Below, one piece after another: positions 25,961-34,567 of a DNA stretch of 64,000 bases. The first letter of the stretch is position 1. The number at the start of each line of letters is the position of its first letter. The stretch spans positions 1 to 64,000 of the forward strand of contig JADHWK010000005.1 in NCBI GenBank assembly GCA_016783505.1. Reading direction: 5' to 3'. The DNA is from Candidatus Zhuqueibacterota bacterium (lineage in GTDB: Bacteria > BS750m-G25). The notes under the pieces were generated by a model that ran no database searches, had not been told where the DNA came from, and saw only the letters and a list, made by a program, of their open reading frames with translations. The translations under genes were made by a program, and so were the position numbers.

Positions 25961-26896
25961 ATGACTAAGCTCTTACAATCATCAACTTTGAGGTGGTTGA
26001 TTTTTCCCTTGGTGGGACTGGTGTGGGGACTTTTTGGTACCCTCCGTTCCCAGACCGTCCCCCAATTTGATGACGATTCGGCCTTTGGAAATTTGGTGAG
26101 GCAATGTGAGTTCGGTCCCCGGAATCCAGGGTCGGAAGGGCATCGGAAATGCCGTAAATTTTTGGTGCAGGAGATGAAGCGTTATGCTGAAGAAGTAAAA
26201 ATGCAGCATTTCACCCATTTCGACGAGGGAATGGATTCTTCGATTTCCATGTCCAACATCATCGCCCGGTTTGGGCCCCAACGGGGTGGGCGGCTGCTCC
26301 TGTGCGCCCATTGGGATACCCGACCCCGGGCGGACCGTGATCCAAACCCAGGGAACCGGTCCAAACCCATTCTCGGGGCTAACGATGGCGCTTCAGGGGT
26401 GGCCATTCTGCTGGAAATTGCCCGAATTATGGGCTCTTATCCACCACCGATGGGTGTTGATGTCGTGCTGTTTGACGGTGAGGATTGGGGCGAGGAGGGC
26501 CATATCCAGGACTATCTTTTGGGGTCCCGGGCCTTCGTAAAGGAAAATCCAGGGCTATCCTATCGGTTCGGGGTGTTGCTGGACATGGTGGGGGACCGGG
26601 ATCTGGAGATTCCCATGGAAGGTCATTCGCTCAAGAATTTTCCTTTTAAAGTCCGCCGACTTTGGGATCGGGCTCGGGGCCTGGGACTGACCCCCTTTGT
26701 GCATCGGGAGGGTCCCTGGGTGATAGACGATCACCTGATGCTGATAGATGCCGGCATACCCTGTATTGATCTCATTGACTTCGACTATCCCTACTGGCAC
26801 ACCCTGGAGGATACCCCGGACAAATGTGAGCCGGAAAGCCTGGGAGCGGTGGGTTCCCTGCTACTGAGTCTGATTTACGAAGGAATCCCCGAATGA
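25961..26896 (+). CDS. M28-family glutaminyl-peptide cyclotransferase-like protein
   Basis: Zinc metallohydrolase fold; the bacterial members nearest to this pattern convert N-terminal Gln of exported proteins to pyroglutamate. A signal or anchor spans residues ~13-30 (IFPLVGLVWGLFGTL). Zinc and catalytic motifs read CAHWDTRPRADRDP near residue 115, GANDGASGVAILLE near 140, LFDGEDWGEEG near 172, LLDMVGDRDLEI near 205 and a late DYPYWHTLEDT. This order fits bacterial glutaminyl cyclases better than aminopeptidases. In Bacteroidetes this enzyme acts on periplasmic and secreted proteins, which fits a place beside sprA. It overlaps the Ppx/GppA gene by 4 bases. Confidence 0.78.
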   Translation: MTKLLQSSTLRWLIFPLVGLVWGLFGTLRSQTVPQFDDDSAFGNLVRQCEFGPRNPGSEGHRKCRKFLVQEMKRYAEEVKMQHFTHFDEGMDSSISMSNIIARFGPQRGGRLLLCAHWDTRPRADRDPNPGNRSKPILGANDGASGVAILLEIARIMGSYPPPMGVDVVLFDGEDWGEEGHIQDYLLGSRAFVKENPGLSYRFGVLLDMVGDRDLEIPMEGHSLKNFPFKVRRLWDRARGLGLTPFVHREGPWVIDDHLMLIDAGIPCIDLIDFDYPYWHTLEDTPDKCEPESLGAVGSLLLSLIYEGIPE

Positions 26897-27831
26897 AGAG
26901 GGTGGCTGTGGTTGACATCGGAAGCCATACCAGCCTGTTTGCGGTGGTGGAAGGGGACGGCTCCGGTGCCTTTAGGGTTCTTCTTGAGGCTCAGGCCACC
27001 AATTGTCTGGGCATGAGTTTGGGCGTGGATAGGGAAATTCCACCCGGGGTAATTTCGAAAAACATCGGGATTATCCAAGGGTTTCTAAGGAAAGCCCGGG
27101 GGTTAAAGGCCGAGAAGATAGCAGCGGTGGGGACGAAAGTCCTGAGGAAAGCTACCAATGCGGGGGATTTTATCCAGGCCGTCCGACAGGAATTGGGTGT
27201 TGATCTGGTTATCGTATCAGGGGATGAAGAGGCCCGGCTGGGTTATCTGGGCGTCAGGACCGGTCTGGGACAATCCGTCGGCGGGGTTTACCTTATTGAT
27301 GTGGGGGGCGGGAGCACTGAGGTTACCATCGGTCAGGGTGAGCTCATTAAAGAAACCTATAGCCTGGAACTGGGGGCGGTGAGCCTGACCCAGAAATATG
27401 TTCATAACGACCCTGTTACCCAGGAAGAGTGGGGGGCGATGGCAGAATACATCGCACGATGGCTAAAAGAGCGGCTTCCCCCTCTCGATCAGGATCAGTT
27501 TATGCTTTTCGGTATCGGGGGCACCCTCTGCACCCTTGCCGCCTTAGACCTGGAATTGACCCGTTTTGATTACATCCGGGTGGATGGTCATGTGCTTTCC
27601 CAGTCCCGGGTTAATAAATTTCTGGAGACATTCAAAAAAAACACCAGCCGTCTAAACCGGGCTCTGCTCAGCTTCGACCCTGACCGGGCGGGAATCATTC
27701 TGGCGGGGACCACCATCTGGTCGGAAATCCTGAAGAAATTAGGGTCTGATAAGGTAATTGTATCCACAAGAGGGGTGAGGCATGGGGTGGCGTGGCAATA
27801 TTTAAACTCGGATCCGGGGATTAAATACTAA
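26893..27831 (+). CDS. Ppx/GppA-family exopolyphosphatase/guanosine-pentaphosphate phosphatase
   Basis: ASKHA-fold phosphatase acting on inorganic polyphosphate or pppGpp. The 312 residues match the short single-module form. VVDIGSHTSLFAVVE is the N-terminal phosphate-binding loop, VSGDEEARLGYLGV follows near residue 112, and DVGGGSTEVTIG near residue 136 is the second loop. FGIGGTLCTLAAL lies near residue 205. The ATG overlaps the stop of the cyclase gene (ATGA), so the pair is translationally coupled. Polyphosphate and pppGpp cannot be separated from sequence. Confidence 0.9.
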   Translation: MKRVAVVDIGSHTSLFAVVEGDGSGAFRVLLEAQATNCLGMSLGVDREIPPGVISKNIGIIQGFLRKARGLKAEKIAAVGTKVLRKATNAGDFIQAVRQELGVDLVIVSGDEEARLGYLGVRTGLGQSVGGVYLIDVGGGSTEVTIGQGELIKETYSLELGAVSLTQKYVHNDPVTQEEWGAMAEYIARWLKERLPPLDQDQFMLFGIGGTLCTLAALDLELTRFDYIRVDGHVLSQSRVNKFLETFKKNTSRLNRALLSFDPDRAGIILAGTTIWSEILKKLGSDKVIVSTRGVRHGVAWQYLNSDPGIKY

Positions 27832-27864
27832 AAAACAACGAAAAAATTTTAAATTCAGACCTCC

Positions 27865-27984
27865 TCATTCTGAATCCCGATCTATCCCGAATAATCGGGA
27901 CGGGTCGGGTGAAGAATCTGGATGGAACAACGAGATTCTTCCCCCGAAACTTCGGGGTCAGAATGACAGGGGGTGAACTATTAC
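27865..27984. repeat. 120-bp MITE-like palindromic repeat
   Basis: TCATTCTGA (27865-27873) opposes TCAGAATGA (27958-27966), and GAAGAATCT (27911-27919) opposes AGATTCTTC (27933-27941). Two TCCCGA/CCCCGAA palindromes are embedded. The right end (ACTTCGGGGTCAGAATGACA onward, 27949-27984) recurs at 35794-35829 with four changes. It overlaps a false N-terminal extension of the next gene. Confidence 0.75.
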
Positions 27985-27989
27985 AAGAA

Positions 27990-29075
27990 ATGAAAAAATT
28001 ATTCTTGTATATCCTCTGTTTAGGTTGGGTTATGGGGGGATGTGATCGGGAGCCCAATGGTCCGGAACCCGAAGATCCCAGTCCTGTTTTTGAAATAGTG
28101 GATGTACCCTCGAAATGGGCCCTGAGATCGGATAGGCCCCGGACCGTGGCGGCGAAGGTTTACGATCCTCAGGGGGTAGAAGACCTCTCCGCCGTATGGG
28201 TTAATATTATGGAGTTGGGCACCAATGGGGTAACGTGGGCGGATACCTTACTGGATGACGCAAATATTGATTCAACCAGTGGCGATTTGGTTCCCAAAGA
28301 TGGGATTTTTTCTAAACTTATGAAATCCGATGATTTCGCTCCCTTTGAGGGACAATACATTTTTTTGTTTCAAGCATTGGATATTTCCAGCAATCTGGGA
28401 GAACATCTGGATACGGTATGGGTAGGGGAGAATTCCCCTCCGGTGGTTTATAATCCGGACATCCCTGATACCCTGCTAAGTGGGTTTGCGGTGGCCCAGT
28501 TTTCTATCCAGGTCTCCGACTCCCAGGGCCAGGGGGATATAAAGGACGTTTGTTTTACCATCGGGGGTTCTGTGTTCTATCTGTTGCCATCTACACAGCC
28601 TTTTCACTATTATTTAGCAGTGGACTCCTCCTTTAGTGCCGGGTTAAAGGGAGATTACCAGATCGTTTTCAGAGCCACGGATTACTTCGAGGAAACGAAC
28701 GAACCAGTAATAGACAGCCTATGGATAGAAAATCTGTCCCCCCGCCTGGGTCAGATCACCGCCCCTGACACCATGGTCAGGGGATCGGGTGACACTTTCG
28801 TTCTGGAGGTGGTGGTAAGCGACCCTCAAGGCCTTGGCGATATCAGGGAGGTTCGCTTCCGGGTCATTAAGCCCGATGGGTCCCAAGGTTTTAGCGATGA
28901 TCTTCACGACGACGAGACCCACGAGGATAGGGATGCTGGGGATGGAGTTTTTTCCCAGGGCATTTCTGCCCCCGACCCTGAAAATCTTGAAGGGGATTAT
29001 ACCTTCATTTTCTGGGCGGAAGATCGGGTGGGTAACATCAGCCCTGAAGATTCGGTGATTGTGGTGGTGGAATAA
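27990..29075 (+). CDS. Lipoprotein with tandem Ig-like (choice-of-anchor type) repeats
   Basis: Start at the ATG 27990 gives MKKLFLYILCLGWVMGGC, a good lipoprotein signal. The upstream in-frame ATG at 27909 would translate a dispersed repeat and is rejected. The mature protein holds two to three beta-sandwich repeats with an acidic loop: LLDDANIDSTSGDLVPKDG near residue 85 and LHDDETHEDRDAGDGVF near residue 325. Such DD...GDG loops are common in extracellular Ca-binding repeats of FCB bacteria. No enzyme motif is seen. It is likely surface or periplasmic, in an operon with the secreted protein downstream. Confidence 0.72.
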   Translation: MKKLFLYILCLGWVMGGCDREPNGPEPEDPSPVFEIVDVPSKWALRSDRPRTVAAKVYDPQGVEDLSAVWVNIMELGTNGVTWADTLLDDANIDSTSGDLVPKDGIFSKLMKSDDFAPFEGQYIFLFQALDISSNLGEHLDTVWVGENSPPVVYNPDIPDTLLSGFAVAQFSIQVSDSQGQGDIKDVCFTIGGSVFYLLPSTQPFHYYLAVDSSFSAGLKGDYQIVFRATDYFEETNEPVIDSLWIENLSPRLGQITAPDTMVRGSGDTFVLEVVVSDPQGLGDIREVRFRVIKPDGSQGFSDDLHDDETHEDRDAGDGVFSQGISAPDPENLEGDYTFIFWAEDRVGNISPEDSVIVVVE

Positions 29076-29172
29076 ATTTCTATGGTCATGTTACAGACAA
29101 TGAATCGGTGCATATCTCATTTTATTCATTTCTTTAGATTGGGGGGGTGCATTACTCAATTAGAGCGGAGTT

Positions 29173-29189
29173 ACCCAACCTTGTTGGGT
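29173..29189 (+). promoter_or_regulatory. Hairpin just upstream of the BNR-type gene
   Basis: ACCCAAC-CTT-GTTGGGT, 7-bp stem and 3-base loop, ends 9 bases before the ATG at 29199 and abuts the ribosome site AAGG. It may modulate translation. Confidence 0.45.
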
Positions 29190-29198
29190 AAGGTTAGA

Positions 29199-30638
29199 AT
29201 GAAAATCTTTTTTCTTGTTTTTCTATTAACTACTACAATCGTCCATTCCCAGGTTTTAAAACCGATCAGTTTCAATCTTACAGAGAATGAGTCCCCGGTA
29301 GAACGGATTCTGTCAAATTCCGTCATTGACATCCAGGCGTCCGATGGGGTGGTTTGGTTTGCTACGGGTAAAGGGGTGAGCAAGACTCCTGATGGAGGGG
29401 ATAACTGGTTCACCTACACCCGGGATCACGGACTGGGCAAGGGGGGGATATCGGCCCTGGCGGTCAGGGACAGCATTATCTGGGTGGCCACTGCTTTCGA
29501 TACCACGGTGGGGGTAGTGGGCGCCGGAGGGGGGTTGAGCTATTCAACCGATGGGGGGAATAGCTGGACCTGGATGCCCCAGCCAGTGGACTCCCGGGGG
29601 GATACTTTAGGCGGCATGAACCCAACTACTACCAATGTGGACAATATCACCTACGACATTGCCCTTACTGACTCGACCGTCTGGATTGCTTCCTTCGGCG
29701 GGGGATTAAGAAAATATTCCTACGCCAATGGCCGCTGGGAGGTGATTCCCCCCGATGATAAACCCTTCAGCGTCTGGGATAATCTGAACCACCGGGCCTT
29801 TTCAGTGGCGACTGCGGAGGAGAGTATCTGGGTGGGAACGGCGGATGGGCTGAACAAGTCCACCGATGGTGGGGAAAGTTGGGACAATTACAATTCACAG
29901 AATGGAATCCCTGGTGACTGGGTGACGGGCCAGGGGGTTCAACGCTGGGGTGAAAGGGAAATCCTCTGGGCTGCCTGCTGGCCCACCGATGAGAGCGAAT
30001 ATTATGGGGTGGCTAAATCAGAAAACGGGGGGCTTTCCTGGCAGACCACTCTCACCGGGGAGAAGGTTTACAACTTCGGTTTTCAGGATTCGGTGGTATA
30101 CACCGCCGCCGAGAGCGGGCTTTGGAAGTCAGCCGATGGGGGGTTGACCTGGGGAAAATTTCCCCCAATGGTAGATCACCAGAACGGGGACCGTATTTAC
30201 TCTGATGCGGTTTATGCCGTCTTCCCGGCGGGAAATACCCTGTGGGTGGGAACGGGAGATGGGGTGGCCAAATCGGATGACCTGGGTTACAGCTGGACGA
30301 TCTACCGTTCCTTCGTGCCGGCGGGTAGGGATGGCCAGCCCTCAACCTACGCCTATCCCAACCCCTTCTCTCCTGCCCGGATCGGTGATCTACCCCCGGT
30401 GCGGTTTCAATACCGAACTACTGCTACCAACACCTTAGTGACGATGAAGGTTTATAATTTCGCACTTGAGTGGGTACGAACAGTAGTAGAGAACCGGCAG
30501 CGGCTGGCGCCCGGGGATTACGCCGAGATCTGGGACGGTAGGGATGACGACGGCCGTATCGTGGCCAACGGAGTTTACTTTTACCAGCTAATCCGAAACG
30601 GCCGGGAGGACTGGGGGAAGGTGATGGTGCTCGATTAG
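29199..30638 (+). CDS. Secreted BNR-repeat protein with FlgD-like/T9SS-type C-terminal domain
   Basis: The ATG at 29199 gives MKIFFLVFLLTTTIVHSQ, a cleavable signal peptide leaving an N-terminal Gln, a natural substrate for the nearby glutaminyl cyclase. The body is a beta-propeller with BNR/Asp-box-like motifs: TPDGGDNWF, STDGGNSW, STDGGESW and SADGGLTWG. Residues ~385-479 form the FCB C-terminal domain, with YAYPNPFSPARIG, KVYNFALEWVRTVVE, WDGRDDDGRIVANGVYFYQL and GKVMVLD at the very end. This resembles FlgD Ig-like/type IX sorting domains. It is probably exported through SprA and attached or released at the surface. Confidence 0.8.
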   Translation: MKIFFLVFLLTTTIVHSQVLKPISFNLTENESPVERILSNSVIDIQASDGVVWFATGKGVSKTPDGGDNWFTYTRDHGLGKGGISALAVRDSIIWVATAFDTTVGVVGAGGGLSYSTDGGNSWTWMPQPVDSRGDTLGGMNPTTTNVDNITYDIALTDSTVWIASFGGGLRKYSYANGRWEVIPPDDKPFSVWDNLNHRAFSVATAEESIWVGTADGLNKSTDGGESWDNYNSQNGIPGDWVTGQGVQRWGEREILWAACWPTDESEYYGVAKSENGGLSWQTTLTGEKVYNFGFQDSVVYTAAESGLWKSADGGLTWGKFPPMVDHQNGDRIYSDAVYAVFPAGNTLWVGTGDGVAKSDDLGYSWTIYRSFVPAGRDGQPSTYAYPNPFSPARIGDLPPVRFQYRTTATNTLVTMKVYNFALEWVRTVVENRQRLAPGDYAEIWDGRDDDGRIVANGVYFYQLIRNGREDWGKVMVLD

Positions 30639-31053
30639 GATTATTCTAACCAAGTGTGAAGTGAATTAAAGTGCGAAGTTAGAAGTGCAAAAAGTTTATA
30701 GGTAGGAATTCAGTGAACTGCGCATTTGGAGAGTAGCCGAAAACCCTTCCTTGCCTGAAGGTCTCCCCAGACGGGCCGTATGGCTGACCGAGGAATGGTC
30801 TTGTTCGGTAAGGACACCTTTGCCCTAAATATAGTGATAGTCGAAATTTTCTTCGCAATTTGATTTACGATAAAATATAATAAGCCCGTGAACGGGTAAC
30901 CCTGGCACTTTTTTAATTGGAGTTATCCCGATGTATCGGGATTTATCAAAAGTAATATTTTCGGACATTCATCTGGGGAAATTGATAGGTTTTCGTTGTT
31001 ATAGAATAAATTGGCTTATGCATAATCCATTGGAACTAAGACATAGTTTTTTA
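30639..31053. other. Intergenic region with repeats
   Basis: Contains the GTGTGAAGTGAATTAAAGTG-type repeat (30653-30690) shared with 11187, a GGTCTCCCCAGACGGGCC-like stretch near 30765 and a CCCGTGAACGGG hairpin near 30886. The ATCCCGAT-GT-ATCGGGAT palindrome lies at 30925-30942. In-frame codons from 30931 to 31053 belong to an unlikely extension of the next gene. Confidence 0.5.
30925..30942. repeat. TCCCGA/TCGGGA palindrome
   Basis: ATCCCGAT-GT-ATCGGGAT, 8-bp arms and two-base centre, just ahead of the first formylglycine-enzyme-like lipoprotein gene. Confidence 0.65.
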
Positions 31054-32991
31054 ATGCCACTACTAAAGCTGATATCTTTAGTCGGATTCTTAAGTTTCAT
31101 TATTGGGGCAGGATGTGAAGTAAAACCCCCGGGGGCGGGAAACCATGCCCCTGAAGTAACCAGGATAACGGCTTCGCCGTCGGTGATCCTTCCCCAGGGG
31201 GAAACAACCTTGAAGGTTGAAGCTTCTGATGATGATAATGACCCCTTGCAATATCAATGGATGTCCGAGGCTGGATCTTTTCTTGGGGACAGTACAAAGA
31301 GTCAAGTGACCTGGAAGGCCCCTAGTTTGGTGGATACATTTACTTTTTTTGTAACGGTGAGTGATGGCAAGGATTCCACCTCGGGGATGGTAGATGTGGT
31401 CGTGGATACAACAACCGGGGAGATTGTGGGCTATGTAAAAGCTGGAGGGGATAGTATCCCTGTTGCCAACGTAGTTGTGGAATGTCGAGGTGTGGCGGAT
31501 ACTACTGATGCTGACTCGGGTTTGTATCGGCTGAAGAATATCCTCATCGGGATGGATTCGATCCGGGCTGAGGTGCTGCCGGAGATCATTCAGGTCGTCT
31601 TTTACCAAAGCTTGTTTGAAATCCCCACATGGGATTACTTGCCCTGGGGGGATACAATTATTGTTGAAGTAGGGGTGAACCGTAAGGATATCCTGCTGTC
31701 ACCGGCCGCTAACCTATACGGATATGTCAAGAATTCCCAAGATGTACCTGTTGACAGCGCAATCGTTTTCTTGGATAGCTGGGAATACGTTACCGACAGC
31801 ACCGGGGTTTTTGGATTTCTTTCCGTTCCCTGGGATCAGTATGAGCTAACAGTTCAGGCCAGGGGCTATCGGGACACCAGTTTTGTCCTGAACCTGGACA
31901 CCTTCCGTGTTCGTTTTGACCCCCAGTTGGTGGCCGAGCCGATCTCCCCCCCATGGGGAATAGATGCCTTCTTATATGGGAACAGTGTAATTGCTGTTAC
32001 CTGGAATTTTCCCGAGGAAAGGTTTACACTATTAGGATATACCCTGTATCGAGGACGCTCAGCAGAGAGCCCAGGTGAGCGGGTGAATACAACTCTCATT
32101 TCCCCTGAACAAGTATTTTATGAAGAGTCGGGACTGGAACTGGGAAGATATTTCTATAAAATTTGTTCAGTTAATATTGACTCAGTAGAAGGATTCCTAT
32201 CCTTAGCCAGCCCCGGGGTGGGGATATGGGATACCGTTGATGCGATGGCCCGGGTGCCGACGGGATATTTCATACAGGGCGATTTCCCGGCGGACTCGGG
32301 CTACGGGAATTATACGGTGCCAGCCAATCCCGTATGGGTAAATGAGTTCTTCATGGATCAATTTGAGGCGACCAATCAGCAATATGCAGACTATTTGAAT
32401 GATGCCATGAACCAAGGGAAGATCGAAACCGATGGGCTCTCAGTTACCGGGATCACCCCCTATTTCGGGGAAGAATATCTAGATTTGGATGACACCCATT
32501 GTATAATAAACTATCAGGGTGGTGAGTTTGAGATTGAAAGTGGTTTTGAAAAATTACCGGTGGTGGAGGTGTCGTGGTTTGGTGCTGATGCCTACGCCCA
32601 GCATATGGGGAAAAGGCTGCCCACCGAAGCCGAATGGGAGAAGGCGGCCCGGGGAGTATCCCCTGACTACGGGCAGACAGAAGGGGTCGGGTGGGGTTTT
32701 AAATACCCCTGGGGCAACAATCCATCCAACCCAAGCCTTTGCAATTCGGGCAACTGGATGGGTGAGCTAATCCCGGTGGACAGCTTAAATAATGGGGTTT
32801 CCCAATATGGTGTCTACAATATGGCCGGCAATGTCTGGGAATGGACCGCCGATTCCTCAGGGACGAATCGAATCCTCCGGGGGGGGAGTTGGCTGAATGA
32901 TTATTATCTGGGCTGCGGCTTCCGTTTCGCCATAGCTCCATCCACGATGAAGAACGATGTCGGGTTTCGTTGCGTAAGCGACACACGTTGA
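31054..32991 (+). CDS. Multidomain lipoprotein with C-terminal FGE/SUMF1-like domain
   Basis: Start 31054 (MPLLKLISLVGFLSFIIGAGC) gives a lipoprotein signal; an ATG at 31018 is an alternative. Domains in order: a PKD/Ig-like sandwich with ASDDDNDPLQYQW; two carboxypeptidase-regulatory-like repeats (GYVKAGGDSIPVANVVVECR and GYVKNSQDVPVDSAIVFL); an Fn3-like unit; and a SUMF1 domain from about residue 400. The SUMF1 domain has EVSWFGADAYAQHMGKRLPT, EAEWEKAARG, NMAGNVWEW and RILRGGSWLND. The two catalytic cysteines of true formylglycine enzyme are absent after RGGSW, so it is probably structural. GldJ/GldK of type IX secretion are lipoproteins of this fold. Confidence 0.82.
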   Translation: MPLLKLISLVGFLSFIIGAGCEVKPPGAGNHAPEVTRITASPSVILPQGETTLKVEASDDDNDPLQYQWMSEAGSFLGDSTKSQVTWKAPSLVDTFTFFVTVSDGKDSTSGMVDVVVDTTTGEIVGYVKAGGDSIPVANVVVECRGVADTTDADSGLYRLKNILIGMDSIRAEVLPEIIQVVFYQSLFEIPTWDYLPWGDTIIVEVGVNRKDILLSPAANLYGYVKNSQDVPVDSAIVFLDSWEYVTDSTGVFGFLSVPWDQYELTVQARGYRDTSFVLNLDTFRVRFDPQLVAEPISPPWGIDAFLYGNSVIAVTWNFPEERFTLLGYTLYRGRSAESPGERVNTTLISPEQVFYEESGLELGRYFYKICSVNIDSVEGFLSLASPGVGIWDTVDAMARVPTGYFIQGDFPADSGYGNYTVPANPVWVNEFFMDQFEATNQQYADYLNDAMNQGKIETDGLSVTGITPYFGEEYLDLDDTHCIINYQGGEFEIESGFEKLPVVEVSWFGADAYAQHMGKRLPTEAEWEKAARGVSPDYGQTEGVGWGFKYPWGNNPSNPSLCNSGNWMGELIPVDSLNNGVSQYGVYNMAGNVWEWTADSSGTNRILRGGSWLNDYYLGCGFRFAIAPSTMKNDVGFRCVSDTR

Positions 32992-33016
32992 CCAGCTGCG
33001 TTTAAATCGGTTCGTT

Positions 33017-34477
33017 ATGATAAGGAAAAGAACACATAGACTGATTTTATTTCTCATTCTTTCGGGGTTGGTTTCCTGCAGCCGGGACGAGGGTGAAGAG
33101 CTGACAGGTCCTGGGGGGGGAGATGATTTGACGGGAAATTTCCCCGTCAGCATCGCCTATCCCCCCCATCAGGCTACTGTCTTCGATTCAATATCCATAG
33201 TGGTGACTATCGGCGCCGAAATCGAAATCATCAGTGTGAACTTCTTCATCAATCTCAATTCAACCTTCACCGATACGTTAGCCCCATGGCGGTATGAGTG
33301 GGACTTATCTATTTATGAGTCGTTTGCGGAATGCGAGCTCTTTGCCATTGCCTACGACATTAATAATAAGGGTAGTTCGTCGGATACTATCACTGTTACA
33401 ATTGGGCAACCAGGGGGAAACAACCCCCCCTTACCGGTGAACTTATTTAAACCGGGCGAAGATGATGTCACTTCATCTTCAGTCTTTTTGTCCTGGTCAA
33501 AAAGCGAAGATGATGATTTTACTTTTTATAAAATTTGTTACTCCCGAAATCCTGAAGTCGGATTAATCCCCTCTAATTTGGATACTACCATTGAAGACAT
33601 ATTGGATACTACACACTATGTTCAGGGTTTGGGTTCTGATAGTGTTTATTATTTCAAGGTGTTTGTTGCCGATTCAGGGGAGATGACATCGGAGAGCAAT
33701 GAGGTCAGGGTAAAAACGCCAAGGGGTGGGGGAACCTATGGCGAAATGGTCTTCATTCCCCGGGGATATTTCGTCATGGGGGATACCCCGGATGGTTACG
33801 GAAACGAGGATCATCCCGACACCGCCGTTTTTGTCCCCGGGTTTTTCATTGACAAATACGAGGTAACCAATGAGGCCTTTGCCGATTTTCTCAATGATGG
33901 AAATGCCGCCTATTATGACAGTGCTCAGAAAATTCAGGATACCCTGGGAATATTTTCAACCAGTCCGGGCTATAAACATCATCCGGTGGAGTATGTTTCT
34001 TGGGAGGCGGCCCACACCTTCGCCAACTGGGCGGGCAAAGGGCTGCCCACCGAAGCCGAATGGGAGAAAGCGGCCCGGGGGGTAAGCAGGGAACACGGAT
34101 ATGTCATTATAGGATCGGATACGGTGGGTTACGGTTATAAATATCCCTGGGATAATGGGGACTATTCCTCAGGCCTGGCCAATTGCAATAACGTCGTTGG
34201 GGAGACCACACCAGTGGGGGGCTATCCGGATGGGGATAGTCAATGGGAGGACGGTAGTGTGAGCGACCTGGCGGGCAACGTGGCGGAATGGACCGCTGAT
34301 TGGTACGGGGCATACCGGTCCACCCACCAGCCCCCAATTTCGGGGACCCACCGGGTTGTCCGTGGGGGTGGATGGAACCTGAACCTCACCGGTATACCGA
34401 CGGCTGCTCGGAGCCAGGTGCCGCCGTCGTTCACAGAGCAGGGTGTGGGATTCCGCTGTGTAGCGGATGCGAAATAG
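33017..34477 (+). CDS. Lipoprotein with Ig/Fn3 domains and FGE/SUMF1-like domain
   Basis: MIRKRTHRLILFLILSGLVSC is a clear lipoprotein signal. The mature protein has a bacterial Ig-like unit (VSIAYPPHQATVFDSISIVV), an Fn3-like unit (LFKPGEDDVTSSSVFLSWSK) and, from about residue 240, a SUMF1 domain. That domain reads FIPRGYFVMGDTPDG, FFIDKYEVTNEAFADFL, HPVEYVSWEAAHTFANWAG, PTEAEWEKAARG, DLAGNVAEW and VVRGGGWN. The active-site cysteine pair is missing. It lies 25 bp after a paralogous gene and just before a PorV-family barrel, an arrangement that recalls T9SS accessory lipoproteins. Role unproven. Confidence 0.82.
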   Translation: MIRKRTHRLILFLILSGLVSCSRDEGEELTGPGGGDDLTGNFPVSIAYPPHQATVFDSISIVVTIGAEIEIISVNFFINLNSTFTDTLAPWRYEWDLSIYESFAECELFAIAYDINNKGSSSDTITVTIGQPGGNNPPLPVNLFKPGEDDVTSSSVFLSWSKSEDDDFTFYKICYSRNPEVGLIPSNLDTTIEDILDTTHYVQGLGSDSVYYFKVFVADSGEMTSESNEVRVKTPRGGGTYGEMVFIPRGYFVMGDTPDGYGNEDHPDTAVFVPGFFIDKYEVTNEAFADFLNDGNAAYYDSAQKIQDTLGIFSTSPGYKHHPVEYVSWEAAHTFANWAGKGLPTEAEWEKAARGVSREHGYVIIGSDTVGYGYKYPWDNGDYSSGLANCNNVVGETTPVGGYPDGDSQWEDGSVSDLAGNVAEWTADWYGAYRSTHQPPISGTHRVVRGGGWNLNLTGIPTAARSQVPPSFTEQGVGFRCVADAK

Positions 34478-34567
34478 TAGACGTAAAACACTTCACAGGG
34501 TACGGCCTTAAAGGGCCTACTCCGGGAGAATGGCTGATTTTTGAGGTGATTCATCAGGCAGAATCTT

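Noticed and set aside
27909-27989. Extended start of the Ig-like lipoprotein
   Set aside because: The codons lie in a dispersed palindromic repeat, and the ATG at 27990 gives a good lipoprotein signal.
31054-34477. Active formylglycine-generating enzymes
   Set aside because: The cysteine pair after the RGGSW/RGGGW motif is missing in both proteins.
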